64,000 nt of DNA, from the NCBI RefSeq assembly GCF_009911595.1, contig NZ_QWKG01000020.1:1-64000 (forward strand), written 5' to 3'. The stretch comes from Colidextribacter sp. OB.20. Its GTDB lineage: Bacteria; Bacillota; Clostridia; Oscillospirales; Oscillospiraceae. This document shows positions 25,469-33,938 of this stretch, in pieces (within the stretch, counting starts at the first letter, position 1; each line of letters starts with the position of its first letter). Made by a program: the position numbers and the translations under genes. Under the pieces are notes generated by a model. The model saw only the letters and a list, made by a program, of their open reading frames with translations, was not told the DNA's origin and made no database searches.

Positions 25469-25746
25469 ACGAGGACAAGAAAAAAACCGGCGACTGGAAG
25501 ATGATTATTGGGGGTATCCTCCTGATTATCGTGCTGTTCGCGGCCATTAAGCTCATATTCTGGGGACTGGGAGAGGCCATTCCCCAGAGCCGTCTGAGCG
25601 GAGGACAGAGTGTCTCCGCCAGTCAGAGCGCCCCCGATACCGATGCGGAGGCCCCCAGCTTCTGCGTCCACTGCGGCAAAGCCCTGCCGGAGAGCTTCCA
25701 GTGGGGGCAGTTCTGCCCCTGGTGCGGGGAAAAAATTGAACAATAA
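25465..25746 (+). CDS. Membrane-anchored zinc-ribbon protein, 93 aa
   Basis: One transmembrane helix (MIIGGILLIIVLFAAIKLIF, residues 13-32), a Ser/Gln linker, and a C-terminal zinc ribbon with two CXXC pairs (CVHCGKALPES and CPWCGEKIEQ). Zinc-ribbon proteins of this sort are usually structural or adaptor proteins, function unknown. It is translationally coupled to smc (ATG overlaps the TGA) and lies 12 bases before ftsY, a position not occupied by a conserved gene in most Firmicutes. Confidence 0.8.
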   Translation: MNEDKKKTGDWKMIIGGILLIIVLFAAIKLIFWGLGEAIPQSRLSGGQSVSASQSAPDTDAEAPSFCVHCGKALPESFQWGQFCPWCGEKIEQ

Positions 25747-25758
25747 GGAGTAACACCC

Positions 25759-26628
25759 ATGGGCTTTTTTGACAAGCTGAAAAAAATTAACATTTTCTCC
25801 GGCTTCGGCTCGGAGCTCACCGACGATTTCTACGACGAGCTGGAGGAGTCGCTGATTCTGGCCGACACCGGCATGGACGTGACCCTGGAGCTGGTGGAGG
25901 AGCTGCGCCGCCGGGTGAAGGCGGAGGGCGTCAAGACCGTGGAGGGGGCCCGGGAGGTGATGGTCCAGGTGATTGCCGACGCCCTCAGCGCCGGGGACAC
26001 CGCCCTGGATCTGTCCACCAAGCCCTCGGTGGTGCTGTTTATCGGGGTGAACGGGGTGGGCAAGACCACCACCATCGGCAAGATCGGCCATCAGCTCCGG
26101 GAGGAGCGGAGGAAGGTCCTCTTCTGCGCCGCCGACACCTTCCGGGCGGCCGCCGCCGAGCAGCTCACCATCTGGGCGGACCGGGCGGGGGTGGATATCA
26201 TCAAGCAGCAGGAGGGGGCCGACCCCGCCGCGGTAGTGTTTGACGCCATGTCCGCCGCCAAGGCCCGGAACGCCGGGGTGGTGCTGGTGGACACCGCCGG
26301 CCGGCTGCACAACAAGCAGAACCTGATGAACGAGCTGAACAAGATCTCCCGGGTCATCGACCGGGAGCTGCCCGGCTGCGCCCGGGAGACACTGCTTGTT
26401 CTGGATGCTACCACAGGCCAGAACGGCCTCATCCAGGCCAAGCAGTTCAAGGAGGCGGCGGGCATCACCGGCATCGTCCTCACCAAGCTGGACGGCACCG
26501 CCAAGGGGGGCATTGCCATCGCCATCGCCAGGGAGCTGGGCGTGCCCGTGAAGTATGCCGGGGTGGGTGAGGGCATCGACGATCTGAAGCCCTTCGACGC
26601 CCAGGAGTTTGCCCAGGCGCTGATTTGA
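25759..26628 (+). CDS. ftsY: Signal recognition particle receptor FtsY
   Basis: A 289-residue SRP-type GTPase: short N-terminus (MGFFDKLKKIN, no long acidic A domain), N-domain four-helix bundle, then G1 GVNGVGKTTTIGK near 94, DTFRAAAAEQL, G3 VLVDTAGR near 176, G4 LTKLDGTAKGG near 234. It docks ribosome-nascent chain-SRP complexes at the membrane translocon. AAGGAG lies 7 bases before the ATG. It is the last gene of the smc operon. Confidence 0.97.
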   Translation: MGFFDKLKKINIFSGFGSELTDDFYDELEESLILADTGMDVTLELVEELRRRVKAEGVKTVEGAREVMVQVIADALSAGDTALDLSTKPSVVLFIGVNGVGKTTTIGKIGHQLREERRKVLFCAADTFRAAAAEQLTIWADRAGVDIIKQQEGADPAAVVFDAMSAAKARNAGVVLVDTAGRLHNKQNLMNELNKISRVIDRELPGCARETLLVLDATTGQNGLIQAKQFKEAAGITGIVLTKLDGTAKGGIAIAIARELGVPVKYAGVGEGIDDLKPFDAQEFAQALI

Positions 26629-26637
26629 GTGGGTGAA

Positions 26638-26818
26638 GGCGTGTAGGGGCCGACGACCCCGGCGGCCCGTTTTACGGAATTGCGGCATTGTATGGACGGC
26701 GTGCCGTGGTCGTCGCGTTCTGCGTGCGGCGCGTGTTCAATGTAGGGGCGGACATTGTCCGCCCGCACGATGATGCGGTGGGTATCATTAGAACGGGCGG
26801 ATCATATCCGCTCCTGCG
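26638..26818. repeat. Two family-1 palindromic repeats in tandem
   Basis: A degenerate copy starts GTGTAGGGGCCGACGACC near 26640. A better copy starts TGTAGGGGCGGACATTGTCCGCC near 26739 and ends in a worn GCGGATCATATCCGC hairpin near 26801-26815. They fill the gap between ftsY and the rdgB promoter, with no gene between. Confidence 0.7.
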
Positions 26819-26849
26819 AGGATGCCCGAAAAATTTAATAGAATATCAA

Positions 26850-26877
26850 TAGACACACAGAGAAAATATGGTAGAAT
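26850..26877 (+). promoter_or_regulatory. Promoter of the rdgB-yhbY unit
   Basis: TAGACA (26850-26855), 16-bp spacer, TAGAAT (26872-26877), directly before the leader of rdgB. The transcription start would be only about 10 bases before the ribosome-binding site. Confidence 0.55.
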
Positions 26878-26892
26878 AAGGGGGAAGCCTGT

Positions 26893-27543
26893 ATGAAGCT
26901 GGTACTGGCCAGCAAGAACGAGAAGAAGCTGGTTGAGATGAACGATATTCTGTCCCATCTGGGGATTGAAGTCTGTTCTGAGGCGGAGGCCGGAGTGGAC
27001 ATCGAGGTGGAGGAGACCGGGACCACCTTTGAGGAGAACTCCCTGCTCAAGGCGAGAGCCGTCATGGAGGCCAGCGGCCTGCCCGCCATCGCCGACGACT
27101 CGGGCCTGTGCGTGGACTGCCTCAACGGGGCGCCGGGGGTGTACTCCGCCCGGTACGGCGGCGAGGGACTGGACGACGCGGCCCGCTACCGGATGCTCCT
27201 GGAGAACATGCGGGGGCAGATGACCCGGACGGCCAGGTTTGTCAGCGTGATTACCTGTTGCTTCCCCAACGGCGACGTGCTCACCGCCCGGGGGGAGTGC
27301 CCCGGCACCATCGCCTACGCCCCCATGGGGGAGGGCGGCTTCGGCTATGACCCGGTGTTCTTCGTCCCGGAGCTGAAAAAGACCTTCGCCCAGCTCACCG
27401 CCGAGGAGAAGAACGCCATCTCCCACCGGGGCACCGCGCTGAGGCTGTTTCGTGAGCAGCTGGAGCGGTATCTGTCGGGCGGCGAGAGCTACCCGGTGAA
27501 GAGCGTGGGCGAGACGGGAATGATTCGTGGAGAGGATCGTTAA
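26893..27543 (+). CDS. rdgB: XTP/dITP pyrophosphatase (HAM1/RdgB family)
   Basis: A 216-residue protein with the family start KLVLASKNEKKLVEM, DDSGLCVDCLNGAPGVYSAR near residue 71 and GYDPVFFVPEL near 150, then SHRGTALR. It hydrolyses non-canonical purine nucleotides (dITP, XTP), keeping them out of DNA. Its length is slightly over the usual 190-200 because of a C-terminal tail. It is followed without gap by yhbY. Confidence 0.95.
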   Translation: MKLVLASKNEKKLVEMNDILSHLGIEVCSEAEAGVDIEVEETGTTFEENSLLKARAVMEASGLPAIADDSGLCVDCLNGAPGVYSARYGGEGLDDAARYRMLLENMRGQMTRTARFVSVITCCFPNGDVLTARGECPGTIAYAPMGEGGFGYDPVFFVPELKKTFAQLTAEEKNAISHRGTALRLFREQLERYLSGGESYPVKSVGETGMIRGEDR

Positions 27544-27870
27544 ATGGAATTGACAAGCAAGCAGAGGGCCCAGCTGCGGGGTCTGGCGAACAATATTGAC
27601 ACGATTCTGATCGTGGGCAAGGAGGGCATCGGGGACAACCTGGTAAAGCAGGCCAACGACGCGCTGGAGGCCCGGGAGCTCATCAAGGGCAGGGTGCTGG
27701 AGAACTCCCTGCTTTCCCCCCGGGAGGCGGCGGAGGAGCTGGCCCCCCTGACCAGGAGCGAAATTGTCCAGGTGATTGGAACAAAATTCGTGTTATACCG
27801 TCCAAGCCATAAGAAGGACAAAAAGGATAAAATTGTGCTGGTGCAGGAGAAGAAGCGGCCGAAGGGTTAG
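27544..27870 (+). CDS. yhbY: YhbY/CRS1-type RNA-binding protein
   Basis: A 108-residue protein starting MELTSKQRAQLRGLAN, with the characteristic ILIVGKEGIGDNLVKQ motif (GxxG loop) and ALEARELIKGRVLENS. It ends with a Lys-rich tail (KKDKKDKIVLVQEKKRPKG). CRM-domain proteins bind rRNA during 50S assembly. The ATG follows directly the rdgB stop, so translation is coupled. Confidence 0.93.
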   Translation: MELTSKQRAQLRGLANNIDTILIVGKEGIGDNLVKQANDALEARELIKGRVLENSLLSPREAAEELAPLTRSEIVQVIGTKFVLYRPSHKKDKKDKIVLVQEKKRPKG

Positions 27871-27875
27871 GACAG

Positions 27876-28016
27876 AAGCCTCCCTTCGCGAAGGGAGGTG
27901 TCATCCGCGAAGCGGATGACGGAGGGTTTTCCCCTCCCGAAATGCATCGGGGCCTGTCGGAGGAAACCCCCACCGCCCTTCGGGCGGAGCCCCCTTTGCG
28001 AAGGGGGCCTGGGGCG
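27876..28016. repeat. Family-2 composite repeat (multi-hairpin)
   Basis: A chain of hairpins: CCTCCCTTCGCGAAGGGAGG near 27882, ATCCGCGAAGCGGAT, ACCGCCCTTCGGGCGG near 27971, and a closing CCCCCTTTGCGAAGGGGG near 27992. The order and loop style match the element at 40955-41085. It lies between yhbY and nadD. Confidence 0.85.
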
Positions 28017-28059
28017 CAGCTCTGTAAAATTTTCATTCTGAAATAAGGCGGTGTCAGTG

Positions 28060-29271
28060 ATGAAAATCGGAATTTTTGGCGGAACCTTCAACCCGCCCCA
28101 TCTGGGGCATCTGGCGGCGGCTCAGGCTGCGGCAGCGGCGCTGGAGCTGGACAGGCTGCTCATTGTTCCGGCGTCCATCCCGCCCCACAAGGAGCTGCCG
28201 GAGAACACCCCATCTCCCGAGCACCGGCTGGCTATGGCAGAAATCATGGCCGACGCCCTGCTGATGCCCCAGGTGACGGAGGTGTCCTCTCTGGAGCTGG
28301 ACCGGGCGGGGAAGAGCTACACCGCCGACACGCTGGCGGCCCTCCGGGAGGAGTACCCGGAGGCGGAGCTGTGGCTGCTCATGGGGACGGACATGTTCCT
28401 TACTCTGCAATACTGGCGGGAGCCGGAGAAGATTCTGGAGCTGGCGGGTGTGTGCGCCTTCGGCCGCACCGAGCAGGACGGGGAGGAGGTCTTTGCCCCT
28501 CAGCGGGAGTATCTGCAAAAGACCTGCCCCGGGGCCAGGCTCACCACCATCACCCTGCCCGGCCTGGTGGACATCTCCTCCACCCGGCTGCGGGAGCTGC
28601 TGGCCAAGGGAAAGGGCGGGGACTATCTCATCCCCGCCGTCTATGGGTACATCCTGAGAAATCAGCTCTACGGCACCCGCGCCGACTTAAAGCACCTGGA
28701 CATCCCCGAGCTTCGGGCCTGCTCCTACTCCATGGTGATGCAGAAGCGGGTGCGCCACATCCGGGGCACCGAGGAAGAGGCGGTCCGCCTTGCCAGGCGC
28801 TGGGGGGCGGACGAGACCCACGCCCGCCGGGCGGGCATCCTCCACGACTGCACCAAGTATCTGGAGCTGGAGGAGCAGCTGGCGCTGTGTGAGCGGTACG
28901 GCGTGGAGCTGGACGAGCTGGAGCACCAGGCGGTGAAGCTGCTCCACTCCAAGACGGGGGCATGTATTGCCCGGCACGTTTTTGGAGAACCTGATGAGGT
29001 GTTTGACGCCATCTTCTGGCACACCACAGCCAAGGAGAACATGACCACCCTGGAAAAAATTCTGTACGTAGCCGACTACATGGAGCCAAACCGGACCTTT
29101 GAGGGGGTGGAGCGGCTGCGGGAGCTGGCCTATCGCGACCTGGACGCCGCCCTCCTCCTGGGGGTGGAGACCACCATTCAGGAGATGAAGGACAGGAATC
29201 TGCCCGTTCATCAGAGTACCCTCCGGGCCCAGGCGTGGCTGCGGGAGCACGGAGTGACAACAGAGGGATAA
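28060..29271 (+). CDS. nadD-yqeK: Fusion of nicotinate-nucleotide adenylyltransferase (NadD) and YqeK HD-domain phosphohydrolase
   Basis: A 403-residue two-domain protein. Residues 1-205 are NadD: GIFGGTFNPPHLGHL, PPHKELPE, and the C-terminal ISSTRLRELL. It makes deamido-NAD. Residues about 215-400 are YqeK: HARRAGILHDCTKY (HD motif) and later FWHTTAKENM and YVADYMEPNR, a symmetrical Ap4A hydrolase. In most Firmicutes the two are adjacent genes; here they are one frame without a stop. The ATG at 28060 is preferred because of AAGGCGGTG at 28045-28053. LCP and rsfS genes follow, as in the usual nadD-yqeK-rsfS order. Confidence 0.93.
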   Translation: MKIGIFGGTFNPPHLGHLAAAQAAAAALELDRLLIVPASIPPHKELPENTPSPEHRLAMAEIMADALLMPQVTEVSSLELDRAGKSYTADTLAALREEYPEAELWLLMGTDMFLTLQYWREPEKILELAGVCAFGRTEQDGEEVFAPQREYLQKTCPGARLTTITLPGLVDISSTRLRELLAKGKGGDYLIPAVYGYILRNQLYGTRADLKHLDIPELRACSYSMVMQKRVRHIRGTEEEAVRLARRWGADETHARRAGILHDCTKYLELEEQLALCERYGVELDELEHQAVKLLHSKTGACIARHVFGEPDEVFDAIFWHTTAKENMTTLEKILYVADYMEPNRTFEGVERLRELAYRDLDAALLLGVETTIQEMKDRNLPVHQSTLRAQAWLREHGVTTEG

Positions 29272-29274
29272 TGT

Positions 29275-30723
29275 ATGAGCGAAAATAACAGACGGCAGGC
29301 CCCCGGAGCGGGGGGCTGCTGGAGCAGATACCGGGCCTGGGTGGCCGGGCTGGACCGGGGGGCGAGGCTCCGCTACCGGATTATCCAGATATTGGCGGTG
29401 CTGGCCGTCCTGATTCTGGGGGTGACGCTGTATCTGCGTTCCTGGATCAGCCTGCCCCAGGTGCCCGACCCGCCGCCCCGGCCGGTCATCAACACGCCGG
29501 ACGGCAACGGCTCTCAGAGCGCCCTCGGCAGCGTGGACTATGAGGGGGCGGAGCTGCCCGACGTGATGTTCAGCGGGCGGCGGGAGGGCTGCTACACCTT
29601 CCTGGTGGCCGGCCAGGACGTGGTCAGCGGGGCCACCGACACCATGATGCTCATTACCTACGACACAAAGGCAAAGCGGATCAGCGCCGTCAGCCTGCTG
29701 CGGGACACCATGATAAACACCTCCGGAAAAGGCGGGGGCCAGAAGCGGCTGAACGTGGTCTTTGCCCGGAATATGGGGGACAGGAGCCTGCCGGAGAAGA
29801 AGCGGATTGAGAACGGCATGACCGCCCTGAAGCAGGAGGTCAGCAAGCTCACCGGCATTTACCCGGATTTCTATGTCCTGGTGGAGTGGGAGGCCATCGG
29901 CCGGCTGGTGGACGCCATCGACGGGGTGTATTTCGACGTTCCTCCCGGCATGGACTATGACGATCCCTATCAGGATCTGCACATCCATCAGGCGCCGGGC
30001 TACCGCCTGCTCAACGGCCAGGACGCCATGGAGGTGATCCGCTTCCGGAAGAACAACGACGAGAGCGTGGTCCTGTACGACGCGGGGCGCACCCAGATTC
30101 AGCGGGACTTTCTCATCGCCACGCTGAAGAGGTGCCTCACCCCGGAGATTTTGCTCAAGCTGCCCACGCTGACCCAGATTTTTATGGAGAACGTGAGCAC
30201 CGACCTGACGGTGGGCAATATCCTGGCCTTCGCTCAGCTGGCGGTGGGGATGGATGTGGATCAGAATGTGAAATTCTCCTCCATGCCCTGCACGGTTGTG
30301 AGCTACCGGGGGGCGTCGCTGGTGGTGGCCAATCAGAAGGAGCTGCTGGAGCTGCTCAACGACGGCATCAACCCCTATCTGGACGAGATTGGGGAGGACG
30401 ATCTGCAGCTGATGTACCGCAAGCGCGGCGGGGGCTTCGGTGTGACCAACGGGACCCTGCTGGACCCGGCGGTGGCGAACCCTCCGGCGCCGGAGCCGGA
30501 CCCGGAGGAGCCTAAGGACCCGGAGGAGTCGGAAGGCCCGGAGAACCCGGAGGATAACCCGGACTCCTCCGATCCTGCGGGCTCAGAGGAGAATCCGGGG
30601 ACCGGCGAGCCCGACACGCCGGCAACCCCGGGGGATATCGGCTCTATTGATCCCGGCGATATATTCCCGGATCCGTCCTCGGACATACGGGGGGAGACGG
30701 ATCAGAGCCAGGCGGCGGCCTGA
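29275..30723 (+). CDS. LytR-CpsA-Psr (LCP) family cell-wall phosphotransferase
   Basis: A 482-residue protein: cytoplasmic N-terminus, one transmembrane helix (IIQILAVLAVLILGVTLYL, about residues 36-54), then the LCP domain (about 105-310) with VVSGATDTMMLITYD, SLLRDTMI and the Arg/Asp-containing DAMEVIRFRK. A low-complexity tail of Pro/Glu/Asp follows (EPDPEEPKDPEESEGPE). It would attach polymers such as teichoic acid or capsule to peptidoglycan at the outer membrane face. It is encoded between nadD-yqeK and rsfS, a frequent place for an LCP gene in clostridia. Confidence 0.92.
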   Translation: MSENNRRQAPGAGGCWSRYRAWVAGLDRGARLRYRIIQILAVLAVLILGVTLYLRSWISLPQVPDPPPRPVINTPDGNGSQSALGSVDYEGAELPDVMFSGRREGCYTFLVAGQDVVSGATDTMMLITYDTKAKRISAVSLLRDTMINTSGKGGGQKRLNVVFARNMGDRSLPEKKRIENGMTALKQEVSKLTGIYPDFYVLVEWEAIGRLVDAIDGVYFDVPPGMDYDDPYQDLHIHQAPGYRLLNGQDAMEVIRFRKNNDESVVLYDAGRTQIQRDFLIATLKRCLTPEILLKLPTLTQIFMENVSTDLTVGNILAFAQLAVGMDVDQNVKFSSMPCTVVSYRGASLVVANQKELLELLNDGINPYLDEIGEDDLQLMYRKRGGGFGVTNGTLLDPAVANPPAPEPDPEEPKDPEESEGPENPEDNPDSSDPAGSEENPGTGEPDTPATPGDIGSIDPGDIFPDPSSDIRGETDQSQAAA

Positions 30724-30746
30724 AAGAATAGAAAGGAGCAAGACAG

Positions 30747-31103
30747 ATGGAATCCTATCAACTGGCGGTTCTGCTGGCCAAAGCGCTGGACAGCAAGAAG
30801 GGCGGAGACCTCAAGGTGCTGAAGACGGAGGGGATTACCACCCTGGCCGACTACTTTGTCATCTGCACCGCTACCTCCAACACCCAGATTAAGGCTATGT
30901 CCGACGCCTGTGAGGAGGCGGCGGAGGGCAGCGGGGAGCGGGCCCACCACATCGAGGGCCACCGGGGCGGCACCTGGCTGCTCATGGATTTCTCCAGCGT
31001 GGTGGTTCACGTCTTTACCGACGAGGCCCGGAAGTTCTATGACCTGGAGCGGCTGTGGAGCGACGCCGAGGAGATCGACGTGTCTGAGCTGCTGAAGACC
31101 TGA
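30747..31103 (+). CDS. rsfS: Ribosomal silencing factor RsfS (Iojap)
   Basis: A 118-residue protein of normal family length, with LKTEGITTLADYFVICTATS and the C-terminal SSVVVHVFTDEARKFYDLERLW. It binds uL14 of the 50S subunit and blocks subunit joining during starvation. AAAGGAGCAAGAC precedes the ATG. It closes the nadD-yqeK/LCP/rsfS unit. Confidence 0.96.
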   Translation: MESYQLAVLLAKALDSKKGGDLKVLKTEGITTLADYFVICTATSNTQIKAMSDACEEAAEGSGERAHHIEGHRGGTWLLMDFSSVVVHVFTDEARKFYDLERLWSDAEEIDVSELLKT

Positions 31104-31115
31104 TTAAATATCAAA

Positions 31116-31155
31116 AAATGCCGCGGGGACCTGAATGAAGTCCGCCGCGGCATTT
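31116..31155. terminator. Bidirectional terminator between rsfS and the lipid kinase
   Basis: Arms AAATGCCGCGG (31116-31126) and CCGCGGCATTT (31145-31155). Flanking A and T tracts let it serve the plus-strand rsfS unit and the convergent minus-strand kinase. Confidence 0.75.
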
Positions 31156-31161
31156 CTGCGT

Positions 31162-32055
31162 CTATTTTGCCCGGATAATTTGCAGGGCCTTCTGCCGGTT
31201 GACCACCCGGTTGACCGGCTGGTCCCCGCCGAACTCCCCGTCCACCGTCCAGGAGACAGGCTGCTGGGCGGTGAAGGTAAGCGTCCGGGCCTGGAACTGA
31301 ACCAGTGCCCCGGAGCGGTCGGCGGCGGGGTTGGTCAGGGCCTGGAGGCCGTCGGCCAGGTCGGCCAGGTTGATGGGCTTTTTCACCAGAGTGACCTCAA
31401 ACAGCCCGTCGTCCAGCACCACCCGCTCCACCTTGGGGGGCTTGATGCCGCCGATGGACTGGGCGTTGCTCACCATGCCGAAGTAGAAGTCGTCCTCCAG
31501 GCTCTGCCCGTCGTACTCCACCTTCATCCGGTAGGGGGCGATGGTGGGCAGGGAGGCGATGCCGGCAAAGATATAGGCCAGATGTCCAAAGGTGTTTTTC
31601 AGCTCCTGCGGGGTGTCGTATGCCACCTTGGTAAAGGCGCCGAAGGCGGCCACATAGATAAAGGGCCTGCCGTTGAGCTGGCCGATGTCCATAGGGAAGG
31701 GAACGCCGGTGCCGGCGGCCACCAGGGCGGCCTCCACAGGCTTTTTCGGCAGGTGCAGGGTGGCGGCGCAGTCGTTGGTGGAGCCGAAGGGGACATAGCC
31801 CAGCGGGGGCGGGCTGTCCAGCTCCATCAGGCCGGCGGCCACCTCGCTGAGGGTGCCGTCGCCGCCGGCGCACACAATCCGGTCGAACTGCGCCCCCAGC
31901 TCCCGGACGGCCCGGGTTCCGTCTCCGGCGCACTGGGTGGGGTAGGAGGTGACAATCCAGCCCGACTTGGTGAATACGTCTAAGACAGAGGCCAGCGCGG
32001 ACTTGACTTGTCCGGTGCCGGAGGTTGGGTTATAGATAAAAAGGAGTCTGTTCAT
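31162..32055 (-). CDS. Diacylglycerol/lipid kinase family protein (DagK/YegS-like)
   Basis: A 297-residue protein with the catalytic-domain motifs LFIYNPTSGTG near residue 5, VCAGGDGTLSEV near 62 and GYVPFGSTNDCA near 85, then the beta-sandwich C-terminal domain ending NRQKALQIIRAK. It phosphorylates diacylglycerol or a related lipid for phospholipid or lipoteichoic acid turnover. The ATG at 32053-32055 follows GGAGG by 8 bases. The longer frame to 32106 has no ribosome-binding site. It has its own promoter. Confidence 0.92.
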   Translation of the reverse strand: MNRLLFIYNPTSGTGQVKSALASVLDVFTKSGWIVTSYPTQCAGDGTRAVRELGAQFDRIVCAGGDGTLSEVAAGLMELDSPPPLGYVPFGSTNDCAATLHLPKKPVEAALVAAGTGVPFPMDIGQLNGRPFIYVAAFGAFTKVAYDTPQELKNTFGHLAYIFAGIASLPTIAPYRMKVEYDGQSLEDDFYFGMVSNAQSIGGIKPPKVERVVLDDGLFEVTLVKKPINLADLADGLQALTNPAADRSGALVQFQARTLTFTAQQPVSWTVDGEFGGDQPVNRVVNRQKALQIIRAK

Positions 32056-32104
32056 GGCAAGCGCCTCCGCGGTCAGTGGGGATAAAAAGGATGGATTACC
32101 ACCC

Positions 32105-32132
32105 ATTATAATAAGCGGGACCGAAAAATCAA
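32105..32132 (-). promoter_or_regulatory. Promoter of the lipid kinase gene
   Basis: On the minus strand TTGATT (complement of 32127-32132), 16-bp spacer, TATAAT (complement of 32105-32110). It is divergent from the azlC promoter 50 bases away. Confidence 0.7.
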
Positions 32133-32182
32133 GATGGAAGAAAAAACTTTATTCCTTCTTAACGCGGGGATTGGAAAGGGGG

Positions 32183-32211
32183 TTGCTTTCCCGGAGGAAA
32201 ACGAGTAAAAT
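32183..32211 (+). promoter_or_regulatory. Promoter of azlCD
   Basis: TTGCTT (32183-32188), 17-bp spacer, TAAAAT (32206-32211), followed about 20 bases later by the GAGGTGGGG site of azlC. Confidence 0.6.
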
Positions 32212-32246
32212 ATAGCGAAACTGCTTTGATTGAGGTGGGGTTTGCG

Positions 32247-32960
32247 ATGAAGCGAAGAACCCTGGCCGCCGCCTTTCCGGTGACGGTCCCGGTGCTTATG
32301 GGATATCTGGCTATTGGAATGGCTTTTGGGCTGATGCTCCAGTCCATCGGCTACGGCGTGCTGTGGGCGCTGCTGATGAGCGTGGTAATCTACGCCGGCT
32401 CCGGACAGTATCTGGGGGTATCCCTGCTGGCAGTGGGGGCGCCCCTGCATCAGGTGGCCTTCCTGACCCTGATGGTCAACTTCCGCCATCTGGTCTACGG
32501 ACTGTCCATGCTGGAGAAATTCCGGGGGATGGGGGCGAGAAAGCTCTATATGATCTTTTCCCTCACCGACGAGACCTATGCCCTGCTCTCCTCCGCCAGA
32601 GCCCCGGAGGGGGTGGACGAGCACGACTTTTTCTTTCTGGTGGCACTGCTGGATCACAGCTACTGGATCGCGGGCTCGGTGCTGGGGGCCGTGCTGGGGG
32701 CCGCCCTGGGCTTCGACACCACGGGGGTGGATTTCGCCATGACCGCCCTGTTCCTGGTCATCGCTGTGGGCCAGTGGAAAAGCGCCGGGGGACATATCCC
32801 CGCCCTGATTGGAGGGGCGGCCACCCTGGTCAGCCTGCTGATCGCGGGGGCGGAGGACATGCTCCTGCCCGCCCTGGCTATGATTGTGATTGCCCTGACC
32901 CTCCTCCGGCCCCGGCTGGAGGGAAACGTGAAGAGAGAGGAGGAGACCCCATGCCCCTGA
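32247..32960 (+). CDS. azlC: AzlC-family branched-chain amino acid exporter subunit
   Basis: A 237-residue membrane protein with about seven to eight helices: AFPVTVPVLMGYLAIGMAFG near residue 8, the conserved YAGSGQYLGVSLL and MVNFRHLVYGLSM. Together with the small partner AzlD it exports branched-chain amino acids and analogues. The ATG at 32247 follows GAGGTGGGG. Its end overlaps azlD by 10 bases. Confidence 0.93.
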   Translation: MKRRTLAAAFPVTVPVLMGYLAIGMAFGLMLQSIGYGVLWALLMSVVIYAGSGQYLGVSLLAVGAPLHQVAFLTLMVNFRHLVYGLSMLEKFRGMGARKLYMIFSLTDETYALLSSARAPEGVDEHDFFFLVALLDHSYWIAGSVLGAVLGAALGFDTTGVDFAMTALFLVIAVGQWKSAGGHIPALIGGAATLVSLLIAGAEDMLLPALAMIVIALTLLRPRLEGNVKREEETPCP

Positions 32961-33286
32961 CCCCTATCCAGACTCTGGCCTCCATCGCCGTCATGGCGGC
33001 GGTGACCTTCCTTACCCGGGCTCTGCCCTTCCTCCTCTTCGACCGGGGGGATCACCCCCCCAAGCTGGTCCTCTATCTGGGCCGGGTGCTGCCCCCGGCC
33101 ATCATCGCCATGCTCATTGTCTACTGCCTGAAGGGGGTCGCCTTCACCACCCTGGGGGGCTGGGTCCCGCCCCTGATTGCCGGGCTGACGGCGGTCCTCC
33201 TCCACCTGTGGAAGGGCAATGACCTGCTCTCTATCTTCGGGGCCACAGTCCTCTATATGATCCTGGTCCAGGGGGTATTCGCGTAA
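32951..33286 (+). CDS. azlD: AzlD-family small membrane subunit of branched-chain amino acid exporter
   Basis: A 111-residue protein with three to four helices: IQTLASIAVMAAVTFLTRAL, the conserved FLLF, LPPAIIAMLIVYCLKG and the C-terminal LSIFGATVLYMILVQ. It starts with an ATG after AGAGGAGGAG inside the azlC end, so the two subunits are made in a coupled way. Confidence 0.92.
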   Translation: MPLTPIQTLASIAVMAAVTFLTRALPFLLFDRGDHPPKLVLYLGRVLPPAIIAMLIVYCLKGVAFTTLGGWVPPLIAGLTAVLLHLWKGNDLLSIFGATVLYMILVQGVFA

Positions 33287-33309
33287 TAGAAGGGATGGAG
33301 GAAGCGGAG

Positions 33310-33924
33310 ATGAAGGACTGGAGGAAAACGATCCGGCAGAAAGCGAAGGCGTTTCAGGAAAAACACCCGTATTTCTGTATGGTCAGCCCCTATGTTTTGT
33401 TTGCCCTTGTGTGGAGCCTTGTCATTACCAAGGAAAACGTGGAAAAATGGTGGCAGACGGTTCCGGAATGTGTAGAGCGGGCTCTGCTGTTTGGGCTGAT
33501 CCTCCTCTCCTGGGGCGGAATAGGACTGCTGTTCGGGCGTTTTGTCTCTGGATGGTTTCCCTTCCTGCCCACAAGCAGGATTTATCTGCCCATCCCAGGC
33601 AGATTTCTCCAAAGGCTGCTGATTGGAGAGGAGACACTGTACTGGGGCCGTACAGGGCCAAAGGGCCTGCCGGAGGAGTACTACCGGGTCAGTCCCCGGA
33701 ACCGGAACAAAATGTGTCTCTGGGGTATCCTGTTTTATACGGGCTGGCTGGCTAATTTCATCCTTATGGCTTTAAGCAGCAGGCTGCCTGATCCCCTGGG
33801 GGACTGGATATACCCCCTGTTTCTGGCCTGGCCGCTTCTGATTCATGGTCTGGGAAACTGGGACTACAGCCGGGGCTTTCACCGGCTGGTGGAGGAACAA
33901 AAACAGCGGGATAAGGAAGAGTGA
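33310..33924 (+). CDS. Membrane protein of unknown function
   Basis: A 204-residue protein with about four transmembrane helices (for example YVLFALVWSLVI and ALLFGLILLSWGGIGLLFG) and charged ends. GGAGG at 33297-33301 lies 8 bases before the ATG at 33310, which is preferred to the one at 33295. I do not recognise the family. It follows azlD by 23 bases and precedes an SDR gene by 14 bases, so it is probably in one transcript with both. Confidence 0.7.
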   Translation: MKDWRKTIRQKAKAFQEKHPYFCMVSPYVLFALVWSLVITKENVEKWWQTVPECVERALLFGLILLSWGGIGLLFGRFVSGWFPFLPTSRIYLPIPGRFLQRLLIGEETLYWGRTGPKGLPEEYYRVSPRNRNKMCLWGILFYTGWLANFILMALSSRLPDPLGDWIYPLFLAWPLLIHGLGNWDYSRGFHRLVEEQKQRDKEE

Positions 33925-33938
33925 AAGGGAGCTGTTCT

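Noticed and set aside
26638-26818. Tandem hairpins after ftsY considered as a riboswitch for rdgB
   Set aside because: They match the family-1 repeat found elsewhere and lie upstream of the rdgB promoter, so they are not in its leader.
27876-28016. Repeat region considered as a CRISPR array
   Set aside because: The units are different hairpins, not identical direct repeats with equal unique spacers, and there are no cas genes in the window.
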